A DNA stretch of 64,000 bases. Source: Cercospora beticola (lineage: Eukaryota; Ascomycota; Dothideomycetes; Mycosphaerellales; Mycosphaerellaceae). Position 1 is the first letter of the stretch. Every line of letters begins with the position of its first letter. This document shows positions 31,224 through 43,280 of this stretch, one piece after another. The translations under genes were made by a program, and so were the position numbers. The notes below the pieces were generated by a model. That model made no database searches and had not been told where the DNA came from. It saw nothing but the letters and a program-made list of their open reading frames with translations. The stretch spans positions 496,001 to 560,000 of the forward strand of contig NC_088938.1 in the NCBI RefSeq assembly GCF_033473495.1, written 5' to 3'.

Positions 31224-33212
31224 TCACATATGCGGCATGCTACTGTAATTCAGATCCGGCTGGTACGTATTCTGGAGAAGCAATTGGCCATTCGAAAGGA
31301 AATCCAGCTCGCCCATGAAGAAATTGTCCATGGCCACTCCGTCATTCCAGTTCCCGGACATGTCAAACAAGCTCTGGTCGAATGTCGGTTGGCTCATGGT
31401 TACATGAGCATTGGAAGGCACCGGCCTCGATGGATCCTGCAGTGCGGTCTTCTCGAGCAGTGTTTCTGCTCCTTTGGCGACGGACACGAGCAAATGCCTC
31501 GAATGCATGTTTGTGGTGATTTTGTTGAGCACGACAACCAAGTCTGCGACAAGACCCCGAATTTCTGTGGTGTCGACACGCAGGGAGGTTGCATATTTGG
31601 TGGAAACTTTGAGGACGAACACGACCGCAAATGCTATCATCACATCAAAATATGTCGGCAAACCGTTTAGATGCCCTTGGATTTCCTCATCGTCCCGGAC
31701 AGTGCCGAGGATCGCGGTGGCCGAAAGCAGTGCCTGGTTCGCGAGTTCATCGATCTCCTGTGCCACATTGGGCGCTCTGAAGCCTGGCTTACCGATTCCC
31801 CGAAAGGCCATGGAGAAGAGATAGAGGCGGGCGAAGTGGTAGTGCATAGTCACGCCCTTCCTGGGGTAATTCCCGACATAACGATTCGAATGGAGGCGCT
31901 GGGTCCAGTCCGCTCGGATGCGGTCGAGGCTGATCGAATGCCGTCGCACTGGATCGATGGCACTCACGTCAAGTGGCCTCTCCACGTCCACTCCGAAAGT
32001 TTGGTAAATATCGCTCCCCACGGACCAGAATTGCACCTGCGAAGCCAGTCGAAGATCATCCTCCACCGCATGTTCGGTCTCGATAAATTGCAAGATCGCT
32101 CGAATCGAATCGTCCTGTCTCGTCATTGGTGGTCGGCCAAAGGCAACGCTGAAATGGTGATCGCAGATAAAGACAAGATAGTACAGCCTCGTTCGCAAAT
32201 AATGGCTTCGCTCTCCCTGAAGCGCCTTGAAAATGCTGCGATGCAGCTGAACCTCCGTCGAAATCCTCACTGCAGCCCCTATACACGTCCATGAAATGCC
32301 GCTAAGCCAAAACGCCCCAATGCAGAGTGCTCGGATGTCATCAACAGTGTTCCGACGAGAAAATGTTTGCGTTGCGGCAATGGCAACAAACTCCTGGTAA
32401 CACTTTTCAAAGTCCGCGGCGGCCAAGTGAAGCGCGCCTACAGTGCAGATTGCTGCAAGCAGTAATGGGGAATCTGCTCGAACTTCTGCCAAGGTTTTAC
32501 GATCTCCAATGATTCTGTACACGAAGTGATCGAGACGATTTTGATATATGTCAAGATATGCTTGTGCCTGCTTCTCGCCAATAATGCCACGAGTAATGAT
32601 GTCTTGTTCGGCTCGGTTCTGCTCGAAGCCAGGGATCGTCACGATGGGAGAGATGACGGAGCCAGGTATTGCGGCCGGCCCAGAGTCGGGATCCATCACG
32701 AGATCATAGTTATGCGGTGTGTGTTTTTCGGTGTTCGGTGAAGGGCCTGTCTGATGTGTCCGTGAGGGGGTGGGGACATTGGAATGATGAGCTTCTGCCA
32801 CACCCAAGTCTTCGTCTTCGTCCATGGCTTCCTCGAGGATCTCCGGTAAGGACAGATGATTTGCGACTTTGCCAAGGGCTGACTCCAGCACGCGGATTTT
32901 GCGCTCCATTACTTCCTTCCATGTGGCGTCACTCTCTAAGATCATCTGTAGACTTCTGTTGACGGTACAGGAGAGTCCACGTTTTCGACATCTTACGCAC
33001 GGAGGCTGGCCATCGCGCATGTTACATTTGATCTTCTGCTTCCTGCACGCGACACAGGCGGTAATTTTGCGCGTGATATCAGGCGGCTTTCGGTCGCCAA
33101 ATTGCTCTCGCAGCGCCATAATCGCTGGCGCAGAGCCGCCGCCCTCCATCGTTGCGGGCTTCGGAGCAGGCGAAGGAAGGTCGACTCGAAATTTATGCAC
33201 CGTTTGAGCCAT
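31224..33212 (-). CDS. Zn(II)2Cys6 transcription factor
   Basis: An intronless frame of 662 residues. The binuclear cluster is ACVACRKQKIKC followed by PPCVRCRKRGLSC (CX2CX6CX8CX2CX6C, about residues 53-82). A short linker and a coiled-coil-like dimerisation helix (WKEVMERKIRVLESALGKV) follow. The middle, about 210-480, matches the fungal-specific transcription factor domain, with LLLAAICTVGALH and RLYYLVFICDHHFSVAFGRP. It should bind CGG-type sites as a dimer in the nucleus. The target pathway is unknown; the adjacent minus-strand FAD monooxygenase is a candidate by position only. Confidence 0.9.
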   Translation of the reverse strand: MAQTVHKFRVDLPSPAPKPATMEGGGSAPAIMALREQFGDRKPPDITRKITACVACRKQKIKCNMRDGQPPCVRCRKRGLSCTVNRSLQMILESDATWKEVMERKIRVLESALGKVANHLSLPEILEEAMDEDEDLGVAEAHHSNVPTPSRTHQTGPSPNTEKHTPHNYDLVMDPDSGPAAIPGSVISPIVTIPGFEQNRAEQDIITRGIIGEKQAQAYLDIYQNRLDHFVYRIIGDRKTLAEVRADSPLLLAAICTVGALHLAAADFEKCYQEFVAIAATQTFSRRNTVDDIRALCIGAFWLSGISWTCIGAAVRISTEVQLHRSIFKALQGERSHYLRTRLYYLVFICDHHFSVAFGRPPMTRQDDSIRAILQFIETEHAVEDDLRLASQVQFWSVGSDIYQTFGVDVERPLDVSAIDPVRRHSISLDRIRADWTQRLHSNRYVGNYPRKGVTMHYHFARLYLFSMAFRGIGKPGFRAPNVAQEIDELANQALLSATAILGTVRDDEEIQGHLNGLPTYFDVMIAFAVVFVLKVSTKYATSLRVDTTEIRGLVADLVVVLNKITTNMHSRHLLVSVAKGAETLLEKTALQDPSRPVPSNAHVTMSQPTFDQSLFDMSGNWNDGVAMDNFFMGELDFLSNGQLLLQNTYQPDLNYSSMPHM

Positions 33213-34301
33213 GAGGCCGTAGATTTGTGCTTATGACTGCCATTGTTGTCTCGGCCCCGAAGAAGGAGGTGAGTTTTGGGCTTCTCTGAGCGTCAAAGTC
33301 AAAGTCGGAAGCTGTGAGATGAGGTGTGGCGAGCTGTGCTGGGAGCTCCACGCGTGGCCTGAGAATTACATCCCAGTGCCCTTGCTCTAGCGCGACTGGC
33401 AGCGCCAGCAAGTCTGATAACAGAATTGTTCGCATCAAAGCACACAGGTGTGGACGCCACATGCGGTGCGGACAGCATGACTGGATGCCGTTCAGTCATC
33501 TCGTCGTCGCGTGTTCTGTTGCAGCTCCGCGAGCCATTCGTCGGCGCACACGAGCATCTCACTTTCGTCGGCAAAATGTAAAACGAACAATTTGCTTCAA
33601 TGACCATGATGTCCTTGTAAGTTGTAAGACACACTGCCACTGCCAAGTCTGCTTCTGCACGGTAGACAGCTCCGGGGTCCTTGCCCCAGTCGAACGATAT
33701 TGTCCTCCTACTAATCAGATAGCGAAAGTGTGGCTGCTCGAGAGTGTAATGGCTCAACTGCATGCCCGAGTACGAGGACGAGACAGTCTGCTGATGCAGC
33801 CTTGAAGATTGGTGCCATTCCTATGTGTCGGAGCAGTCAGCCATTGTGACACAGCATGTACTCCACGTCTGTTCATGTACATTCGCCTAGCAGCAACTGC
33901 CAGTTCTGCACAAGCGGGACGGACTTCGCGGCCAAAGTTAGTCGGAATGGTTGGCCGATGAAAGCGCTTCGCGTCCCGGTTTGACCTCCCGAGTTTCCAG
34001 ATTTGTAGGACTGTCTACTTGCGGACAGCGAAATGAACACTCGCAAGGACCGACGATTGTTGCTCTCTCGACGCGACCTTGGTATGCGGCTATCTCGCTC
34101 GGCAAGACAGCGTGCTTTGAACACGCCGCGAGATGCAGAGATATGAGAAGCGAGGACATACTCAAGCCCATGAGCAAGGCGTGCCGTGTTGGTCACGGTT
34201 TCGACTTTGCTGCCCGGCGGAAGACTGTCTGCGTGGAAGGCGAAGCTGAGATGTTGTATTGCGGTGAGAAGCTCCAATTGTTGAACAGCTGTATAGCGGG
34301 G
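33213..34301. other. Intergenic, promoter of the transcription factor gene
   Basis: About 1.1 kb between two minus-strand genes. Overlapping frames of 130-160 residues exist on both strands, but none has domains or sensible composition. No clear binding-site repeat was noticed. Confidence 0.4.
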
Positions 34302-35803
34302 CTACATTGTCTCAATGCCTTCTCTCGTCCACTCTGGGAAATCCAAGTCCTTACGCGGCGTGCTCATCATGTTGCTGTGAGCGTCAGTTACTTCGTCCAA
34401 GCCTCAATGATAGAATAGAACTCTCACCGATCTTTGATGTACTCCTCAACCGGAAGCGTCTCAAATTGTGACCTGTCGCCGATCTGAATACCACGACTTT
34501 GGATCAGTCGGCCATATTCCATGACCCGTTGTACAAATTGCTTCCGATCAATCTTGCCGTCTAGCCAGTCGACCAACGTCATTACATTGAAGGCGGCTTG
34601 GGAAGTCGACGCCACTGTGTGAGGTCGGAAGCCAAACAATGCATCTCCTACAAAGCACACCTTGTCTCCCATGTGCAGGGGCTTCGGAGAGGCTACATCT
34701 GTGATGCATTGCACGAATGGTGCTTTGGACTTTTCCGCCATCTCTGCCATTTGAGGTGGAAGACGATCGCGAGCTCTTGACTTGATCATCTCCCAGGCTT
34801 TTTCGTCGATCATCCCGGGAGGTATTGTGATGTGTCGCCGTCGACCGTCCTTGTCTGTCAGAACCTTTTCAAGTTCCGGCCCGCCCTCGGGAAAGTTGGT
34901 GTACCACACGAAGTTCAAAAGGCGATGTCCTGGCTCTGTGTTGCCGTTCTCGCCCGCAATGGTATATGTCAAGTTCTGTATACCTTCCGTGTGATAAAAG
35001 CAGAAGCGCTCCCGAAAGACATCTAGCGCCGCCTGGGAGGCTTCTGTCTCGGGAAGGGTGCCTCGAACCACGACATATCCAGTATACTTCCTTTCAATGT
35101 CAGGATAGAGCATCTTTCTTACGGTAGAGCTGGGTCCGTCGGCGGCAATAACGAATTTGGTGGTGAGTTCCTCTTCGGCCTCGGTGCCATCTTCATTTCT
35201 TCTCGTGAGTCTCACCCGTACATGCTCGCCTTCGTCTTGAACACCGGTCACTGTACAGCCGTAGCGATAATTGATCTTGCCATCTGTATCGCGCACCTCG
35301 GACAAATGGTGACCTTTGAGGTAATCCGAGTCAACACGATCGTAGTTCGCCCGAAGTAGGTAGTATGCGAGGTCCCAACTCGTCATGTTCTGGCGCTGTT
35401 CATTTTCGTAAATGATTTCTCCCTGCTGGTTGAGGTAAATTCGTTTGAATGAAGGAACAGCAACAGGCTTGCCGGTGCGGTCATAACGCTTGAAAAATTC
35501 GATTGTGTCGCCTCCAGCCACTATTCCAGCGCCTTGGTTATCCAGAAGGTATTGTGGTGTTCTCTCAAGGATGGTAGCTAGCGGTATCAGTAGTCCATTG
35601 GGTGATGTCAATCGCGGCAGACCTACTGTTGTAGCCATGACTTTTCAATGCCACGCCTGCAAAGAGACCGCCTAGACTTCCTCCAATCTGCTATTTCAGT
35701 GTTTCGTGTCAAGCTTGCCGGGTTCCAGCATGCAACCTACGATTACAATGTCGGGCTTGTGTGCACCGGACACACCATTGGCTGCGTGACTGTCTGCGGA
35801 CAT
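34302..35803 (-). CDS. FAD-dependent monooxygenase (aromatic hydroxylase type)
   Basis: Four exons (35803-35741, 35687-35627, 35577-34428, 34374-34302) give 448 residues; introns are 53, 49 and 53 bp. A 61-nt second exon carries the dinucleotide-binding loop, so the spliced start reads KPDIVIIGGSLGGLFAG and continues TTILERTP. A single-frame reading would lack the FAD site. Also present are VIAADGPSSTVRK (the DG motif) and KVCFVGDALFGFRPH (the GD motif binding FAD ribityl). The fold is close to 2,6-dihydroxypyridine 3-monooxygenase-type enzymes, which use NAD(P)H and O2 to hydroxylate aromatic rings. The last exon adds a tail ending WTREGIETM; its intron has a TAACTGAC branch and CACAG acceptor. 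The substrate is unknown. Confidence 0.88.
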
Positions 35804-37920
35804 GTTGTGTGATACCCCTCGAGATCAGGTTGCTCTTGGCTGTGTAAGCGTCGCGGATGATGTCTATGTGCACATCCTAGCAAACGTCATGGAGCTGCCC
35901 CACTATGGCTCGGCCAAAAGGTTCGTAAATTCACCAGTTGCAGTGCCGATACGCTAAAGTTGTCTGTCAGGAGGTTATCGACATAGGCAAAATCTATGTA
36001 CGCGCTTCGAGCGATCTTCTGGCGGCATTGAAATTCACAGCTTCAAGGTCTAACACCCACAGTCAATGTCGCGGCGCTCGCATGAGATCCGCTTACGAAA
36101 CAATACCTCGCCTCTCATAGTCTGCTCCATGATAGCACACGTCCGAGCAGCGTGCACGCACTCAGAGCAACAGAGAGAGAGAGAGTCCTTACCCGTGGAG
36201 CAGTCTGTTGCTTGGGCCGTCCATCTGTTCAATTGGTACTGATCACCTTGGGAACTGACAGACGCTGTGAAGACGAGCCCTGAATCTACTTCCCAGGCTC
36301 CAGCGAGTTGCAGTATTCGGCCTGAGCGGTGATCCCCTTTCGTTCGTGACTTGCAACATGGTCTGCTTTGAAATCCGAATTGGCGAAAGATACAGAACAG
36401 CCGGTATAAACCGACTGCGGCAATTTTTGATCATGTTCGGCCTCTGGAGCACTGCGGCGCCTTGTAGTGTAAAGTCTTCCCGTATCCTGAGAAGGCCTCA
36501 GCATGCCGCCTTTCTTCGTGATGAACGCAATGGCACGTGGAGGGCGAAGCGCCGACATTTCGAGCATCTTTCGGAGGACCGTCTCATCTCGAAATTTGCC
36601 CTGCGGCTCATGCGGTTGTCCAAGGAGATCATAATCAGTTGAGCATGGAGATGGGGAAAGTCTGCTCGTGGTTGCCATTTCCAAATCGACGTGAGAAATC
36701 GCCGCCTGGCGCCGATGCCGACGCCGACGCCGACGCACGTGCCCTTATTCCCTGGCCACCTCGTGCCACGTCTCAAAAACGACAACAACATCGGTCCGCG
36801 TCAACGACGGTACAATGCCATGAAGTTCCGGCGTGTTGCATGTGAAGATTGCAATGTCGAAAGTGGACCTCGCACATCTCTCGGAGAATGCACAACATCA
36901 ACAAGGATGACAACGAAGAATTGCCGCGTTTGCCGTCACGCTTTTCGAGCTGACTGTCAGCATGGACAACGTGGATCGAAAATGAGCGACGGTAGAAAAA
37001 GCTCTACGACCTACAGGCTCGAACGCATGATGAATAACAGTACCATGGCACAGCAAAGGGTTCACCACGGTCAAGCGGACGTTAGGTGCGAGCCGTGAAC
37101 CACGCCAACCATCAGCGATCCCACCAGCGCAAAGTCCCGTCTGCCACGGCTGTCTTTGACTTTCAGCCAATGACGAAGGCCAGGTCGAGACTTCACATTG
37201 CTTGACGAAGGATAGGCAAGTCCTCTACGTGATCTGCAGATCGAAATGAGGCAATGCTTGTGCGAATAGAGGCACAGCGACTCATTCGGAGCCTCAATGG
37301 GACGTTGCCGCTCTGCAGAGGCACATGTCATCAAGCATGGCATAGCATCGCATCGCAAAAGAATGCGGTTAAGCTTTGGATAGAGTTCATTTGCCAGGTG
37401 TTGTGGAGGTGTGGAGATGCGGAGATGTCGAGAAGGTCGCCATGACATACCTCATCAGCAGGAGGCATATGGCCCAGATTGCCCTCAAAGCCGCGCTATT
37501 TCCTGCTAGCGTCATGCGGCCTGTTGCGCACGAAAAGCACAGGGCGGTGCGCGCGACCACCACGGAACTGCCGCAGGGCCCATGTCACGGAAATCCGCGC
37601 TTGGCATGCCTTCCGCGTGAGGATCGAGGAGCAACGGACTGTTGCGCTGGTGAGTGCTTTTGCCGGGTCTTTCGCTAAAGGCTAGCCAGTCCCATCTGCT
37701 GCAAACATGTAAGTTGACGACGACATCCGCCGTTCGCAAAGAACGTCCAACGCCCTTCTCTACACTCTACGGTTGGCATCATCTAGCAGGTCGCGGAAAC
37801 CTCGCTGCCGCCATTGACAACGCTCGACTCTGGCCCTGTGATCCACGCCACTCTTTACTCTTGACGGACGTGAGCTGCTTGCAATCGATCGCACCTGCAA
37901 AGCGCAAATAGGAGACTCTC
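35804..37920. other. Gene-poor 2.1 kb region with one doubtful Cys-containing frame
   Basis: The only frame of note is 36820-37098 (+, 92 residues, MKFRRVACEDCNVES...), with Cys pairs CEDC and CRVC and a later C; it might be a small zinc-binding protein, but support is thin. A (gccgac)n microsatellite-like run lies at about 36713-36736, and a short (ag)n run near 36173. The left end is the promoter of the monooxygenase. Confidence 0.35.
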
Positions 37921-38460
37921 ATGGATTCAGGCTGGAGAAGCGCGAACGGCTACCATGGGCTCCCTACGATGGCTCCAGCTCAACATGATCCGAGATATCG
38001 CCAGCAAAGTCCGCTACAGCAGACGTTGACCTTGTCGCCGCAGCTGTTGTTCTTGAGCCAGCCAAGTGCATCAGGAATCGCACAGCAAAGCAAACCTCAG
38101 GACACTAAACCAGTGCGCTGGGAGCATTCTTCGTACGATCAAATGCGGCGGCAAAGTGTCGCTTCCAATGTGTCGTCAAGGTCGTCAATGTCCAGGAGGC
38201 AAGACAGTGGGTCGCCACCAAACTTCTCGATCGACTCCAGAGGTAGCCCGGCATCTTCATCTGGCGAGAGTGCTTCTTCTTCGGTATCCAGCCATATCGC
38301 GGATCTCAACGAAATGAGTGCAGCGCCGTTTTGCAGCTCTTTGACTGGAATATTTGGTTTGACAACGGAGTGTCTGGCTTGCGGATATCGATATGATTCT
38401 GTACACGAGCTGGCGGATCACCAAAGAATGGTGTATGGCATGGCAGACGTGATCTTTTGA
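37921..38460 (+). CDS. Hypothetical protein, 179 residues
   Basis: A single open frame. The first 130 residues are low-complexity, rich in Gln, Ser and Pro, with Ser runs (SSSGESASSSVSS). The last 40 residues are more ordered and hold CLACGYRYDSVHELADHQ, a CxxC with later His residues that resembles an incomplete C2H2 finger. A nuclear or regulatory role would be guesswork. The ATG is preceded by an A/C-rich leader. Confidence 0.5.
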   Translation: MDSGWRSANGYHGLPTMAPAQHDPRYRQQSPLQQTLTLSPQLLFLSQPSASGIAQQSKPQDTKPVRWEHSSYDQMRRQSVASNVSSRSSMSRRQDSGSPPNFSIDSRGSPASSSGESASSSVSSHIADLNEMSAAPFCSSLTGIFGLTTECLACGYRYDSVHELADHQRMVYGMADVIF

Positions 38461-39454
38461 ACCTTTGATGTTTCATGTATTATCCTCGGTTGAGCTCGGC
38501 TCCGGTTATGAAAGCAGGCGTTTAGGGCAGAGCGTTTGATGGGGGCATTGTACCATTACGCGGAGAGATACCCGATCACATTTTAGTGTATGATGATGAG
38601 AGGAGCGAAGGAGTATGGAAGTTGCATTTGTAAGGCGCAATATTGGTGGAAGCACAAGAGGCTGCACAGTCAGTTCTTGGCTCGAGGGAGAAGTTGCGAT
38701 GCAGCGACATGGGCAGATGCCAAGCAACAGTATGCAAATTGTTGCTACACCAACTTCACCTTGAACCATGCGCCCAATGTGCACAATTTATTGACATGCC
38801 CTCACTGCCTCCTTCTCGCTAGTGACACCACGACTGCATTGTTCACGATGCTGCCATGTCTAGGCATTGCCGACCAGTCCTTGCCCAGAGACATTCATGA
38901 GACACCTCGGCACTAGAAAATGTCGATCGCTACCTCTACGCCATTGGAAGCGAAACGGCTTTTCTTCCTTTTCAAGCACTCTATTAGCTGCGGGCCGACC
39001 ACGATCTGCTCCCGCCCCCGACTCTCCGCATTCTATGGACTCGTTCGCATCCTACTTTGGCACCAGCCAAGATGGCCGCACCTTGTATCATTTGTATACT
39101 TTGCAGCCCACGCTATACGGCAGCCGAGCGTATGCGTTCCTTCCTGAACTGGCACGAGGCCACGCCACCTACATGCTTGACGGCCGTTAGGTTCTGCCGC
39201 ACTTGAGGCTTGACTTCGACTCGCACATGCGTGATTCGTTCCTCGTTCAGACTCGAGAGTTTATGCAGGAGGCAGCTGCATTTTTGTCATTCATCATTAT
39301 TGCTGATGGTATGTCGTGACGGGCGTACGAAGCTATCCGAGACTGCGACCAAGTATTGTAACGAGACGTCGGTTGCAGTGGTATAACTAAAGAGGGCTCT
39401 CCGACTCTCACGCTCACAGCTTCGAGGTCCTGATTTCAACCCTCCTTGACAAAC
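38461..39454. other. Gene-poor 1 kb region, promoter of the carboxylesterase
   Basis: Short frames on the plus strand have no domain or signal. Nothing specific is seen. Confidence 0.4.
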
Positions 39455-41265
39455 ATGCTGAAGCAGTTTATCCTGCCTTTGCTGGCAGCGACAGCCTATG
39501 CCGCTCCACTAGACGAACGACAGTCTGGCCCGACAGTCACGATTGCCAATGGTACATTGATTGGATCGTCCTCTCAAGGCGTGGACAACTTCAAGGGCAT
39601 TCCCTTCGCCCAAGCTCCTGTCGGCGACCTTCGCCTGAGAGCACCTCGACCCCTCGCTCAAGGCTTCGGAACTCGTCAAGCGACACAGTCTGGAAGGGCT
39701 TGCCCACAATTCTTCCAGAATGTCGACAGTGGTGTTTTGCCAGCCGATGCACTTGGCAAGCTGCTAAACACGCCACTGTTGCAGAAGATCACGAACGCGG
39801 GTGAAGACTGCTTATTCATCGATGTTGCGAGACCTGCGGGCGCAAATGCGAACTCGAAACTTCCAGTGCTGTTCTGGATCTATGGAGGTGGATTTGAGCT
39901 CGGCAGCAATGGTATGTACGATGGCGGAAGTCTTGTTCGCAAGTCGATCAGCTTGAAGGAGCCGGTTGTCTACGTCGCTGTCAACTACCGCGTTGGCGGG
40001 TTCGGTTTCCTGGGAGGCAGTGATCTCTCGGCAGAGGGCGGCAACACGAATCTCGGACTTCGAGACCAGAGGCTGGGTCTTCAATGGGTTCAGGTGAGAT
40101 GATGTCAAGTGGCAGTAGAAGATTTTGCTGACTTGAAATAGGACAACATTGCACAGTTCGGCGGTGATCCTTCGAAGGTCACTATCTGGGTAAGCACGTC
40201 CGCAATCATGGGAGCTGCATAATACTGACTGTCTCGTAGGGCGAATCTGCAGGCTCGATCTCAGTCTTCGACCACACAATCATCAATGGTGGAGACAACA
40301 CCTACAACGGCAAGGCTCTCTTCCGAGGCGCCATGATGAGCTCTGGTAGCATCATCCCCGCCGCGCCCGTCACAGGCACCAAGTCGAATGCTGTGTACAA
40401 CACCGTTGTGAACGCTGCAGGATGCTCTTCAGCAGCCAACAAGCTCGCCTGTCTTCGTGCCCTGCCCTACGAACAGTTCCTCAACGCGGCCAACTCCGTT
40501 CCAGGAATCTTGTCCTACCAAAGTGTCGACCTCGCCTACCTTCCTCGCCCAGACCCAGCCGATAACTTCTTCTCCACATCACCAGAAGCCGCAGTCAACA
40601 ACAACGCCTTCGCCCGCGTCCCCATCCTCGTTGGAGACCAAGAAGACGAAGGCACCCTCTTCTCACTGGCACCGGCAGTCAACGTAACAACCAACGCCCA
40701 AGTAACCAAATACCTCGCCGACTACTTCCGCCCCAACAACCCCAACGCAGACAGTGACGTCGCAGACCTCCTTCGCAACTATCCGAACCAACCTCTCCTC
40801 GGCCAACCAGCTGGTTCTCCCTTCCGTACAGCCGGTCTGAACAGCATCACACCACAGTTCAAACGCCTGGCCGCAGTCCTCGGCGACATCACATTCACTC
40901 TCACTCGCCGCGTATACCTCTTGACGATCCAACCAAAGGGCATCAAGAGCTGGACATATCTGTCAACATACCTCTACGGAACACCTGTACTGGGCACGCT
41001 TCACGGCTCGGACATTCTGTTCTACTTTGGTCTTCTTGGGGATAATAATCCAATCACTAGTCGTCTTCAGACATACTTCTTGTCTTTTGTCAACCACTTG
41101 GATCCTAACACTGCCAGAGGAAACCAGATCGCGTGGCCAGAGTGGACTCCCACGTCGAGAAGTATGCTCAACTTCCAAGCTGCAGGCAATCAATTGATCA
41201 AGGATGATTTCCGGGAGGCGGCCGCCCAGGACTTGTTGGCTAGTCAGACTGAGTTTGTCATTTGA
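39455..41265 (+). CDS. Secreted type-B carboxylesterase/lipase
   Basis: Three exons (39455-40093, 40142-40189, 40240-41265) encode 570 residues; introns 48 and 50 bp. A signal peptide (MLKQFILPLLAATAYA) starts the protein. Family landmarks: FKGIPFAQAPVGDLRL, EDCLFIDVARP, the oxyanion-hole YGGGF, nucleophile GESAG (Ser232), the acid in EDEGTLF and the His in LHGSDILFYFG. The GESAG codons begin exactly at the third exon, after a 48-nt exon. It should hydrolyse carboxylic esters or lipids outside the cell. Cys residues near 83 and 117 fit the disulfides of the Candida rugosa lipase family. Confidence 0.93.
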
Positions 41266-41536
41266 TCGGTAGACTGAAAAGCTAGGCCGAGTATGACTTG
41301 GGACAATTTGAGATTGAAATTGTTTTGCCTTATTACAGTATACATTTCAACACACTATTTTCCTCGTACCCTGTTGTTCTGTTGTGTCCCATCTGTACTT
41401 TCACCAGCGCCACGCTGCTGAATGCCCAAGTATGTGATCTCCAATCCTACCCAGGTTCTGTGCATCTCCCTCACATTGCGTATATTCATTACGTTCCGAC
41501 GTCTCTTTCGTCATTTCAGTGACCACTGACTAGTGC
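41266..41536. other. Convergent gap
   Basis: A short stretch between two stop codons, probably both 3' UTRs. Nothing else is seen. Confidence 0.4.
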
Positions 41537-43280
41537 TCACAGCTCGTGCTCAGTACGGTACTGCTCAACCATGGTCTGTTCGAGTTTAGGGTGGTCCTTG
41601 CGTGGCTTGTAGTGCTCCTTTACGAGCTGGCCGAGACGCTTCTCCATGATATCACGACCATCTTGGGTGTGCCACACGTAATGGGGTGCCTTGTTGACAA
41701 CGTCCCAGTGGAGGAGCTTCCCGGTAATGTTGGTCAGATCGCGCTGCTTAGATGCCCATCTGTCATCGCTACGAACACGAATGCCGGATGAGATGACGAC
41801 TAGAGGCGTGTCTTCGGCCTGAATTGTACGTGCCGAAGAGATCTCTTGTCGCGAGAAGGAGTTGGCGACGAGGTTCTCCTGCAATTTGGCTTTGATGAAC
41901 TTGCCGCCGAGGTATGCTGACTTGCCGTAAACGCGATCATCTCTTGTTTGGCCGCCGAAGACAGCGCCGAGGATACGTCGAAGGCCGAGAGGACTGATGA
42001 CACCCCAGCCCCAAATCTGGAATCCAGAAACCGGCGAAGCGAGCTCACCCAGGTAGTCTTCGTGCAGAGCGTCGACCAACATGATGCCGACCACCTCGCG
42101 GAAGTTTCTTGCGCTGAAGATACGAGAGACAATGCTGCCATAGCCGGCGGAAACGAGAATCCACGGACCTTCCTCGCCTTGAATGGCAAGCGCTTCTGCA
42201 AGGTTGTCTGCAGACATGCCTGCGCTGTGTGGTGAAGGTGCGTTGTCCGACCACGCGTATCCTGGACGATCCCAATAGCAGTAGCGATCGATCGTGCCGT
42301 TCTTGTACGCAGCATACGCCCAATGCTCGAAGTCGTATTCGACGGGGTCCTCAGCCGACTCGATCAAGATCGTAGGATTGGAGTTGCCATTCTTGTCTGT
42401 GGTCTTGTTGCCAACGCATGCAAAATGGACATCGTATCTGCCACTGTCAACACGAACACGCTCGCCGTCGAAGGCGAGACCAGCATCCAAGCTGCGAATA
42501 ACCAGAGTCGCTGTCATGAGCACAGTGATAAGGACAAAGATAACGAGGATGGTCGTCGATGCGAGGACGGCCAGCCATTCCTTGAGAGTCCGCCTGGTCT
42601 CTGGGCGACCAGTCAGGCGCTCCTCTTCTTCGCGCTTGGCCCACGCAACGACGCGGTCAGTGGAGATGCACCAGACTGCCATCAGTGTCACCCATACGAC
42701 ACTGGCAATGCCTGGAGCACCCTCTTCTGCGCGTAGTCTCTTCACTGAGACGATAAGGATTACATTGACTACCAGTACGAAGCCCAGAATGCCCTGTGTG
42801 ACGCGCATTGCGAGGCTTGGAGCCGAGAAGAACAGGAGCGAGTTCAACAGAATACCGGCTGCCAAGGTGGTGTATGAGAAATCGAAGAAGCCGGAGCCAC
42901 GAGTGTGCAGTCCTGGTGGCGAGACGAAGATGCTCACGAGCAGGAGCACCCACCACAGGAATGTCAGGACCAGGAAGAGGATGGTAAGATATCTCATGAA
43001 CCGGACTGTCCATAGATTATACGGCGACACCTGCGTATATTAGCCATTGTGCCACACGTCTCTAAGGCTTGACACCACTTACAGCCGGATCGTCTGGGTC
43101 AAGGTAGCCATCTGCGTGTGGTGGACGTCTGTTGTCTGCTGGCAGCAGCCTGTCTCTCTCGGTGGGTTCCCTCATTCTGCTGTCGTCGAAGTCTCGTCGA
43201 CTGTGTGGGCGACTGGTGCTTTCGCCGTTCTGCTCTGGGTGGTCGTCGTCCTTCTTCTGCTTCGTGCCCCACAACGACAT
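41537..43280 (-). CDS. DUF2417 membrane protein with alpha/beta-hydrolase-like domain
   Basis: Two exons (43280-43083, 43030-41537) give 563 residues, with a 52-bp intron. The first exon is polar and charged, ending YLDPDDPA, and the second opens VSPYNLWTVRFMRYLTI, the family signature. About five membrane helices follow up to residue 255. The C-terminal half resembles an alpha/beta hydrolase. At the expected nucleophile elbow it reads VSAGYGSIVS, so the GxSxG serine is replaced by Gly. I believe this is family-wide, which would make it a non-catalytic or altered domain. It is probably an organelle or plasma membrane protein of unknown role. Confidence 0.85.

Noticed and set aside
33299..33805. 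Overlapping 154- and 159-residue frames on opposite strands
   Set aside because: Neither has a domain; Cys, His and Arg content looks random. Probably the promoter of the transcription factor.
36286..36738. 150-residue minus-strand frame
   Set aside because: It begins in a (gccgac)n run and overlaps plus-strand frames; no domain.
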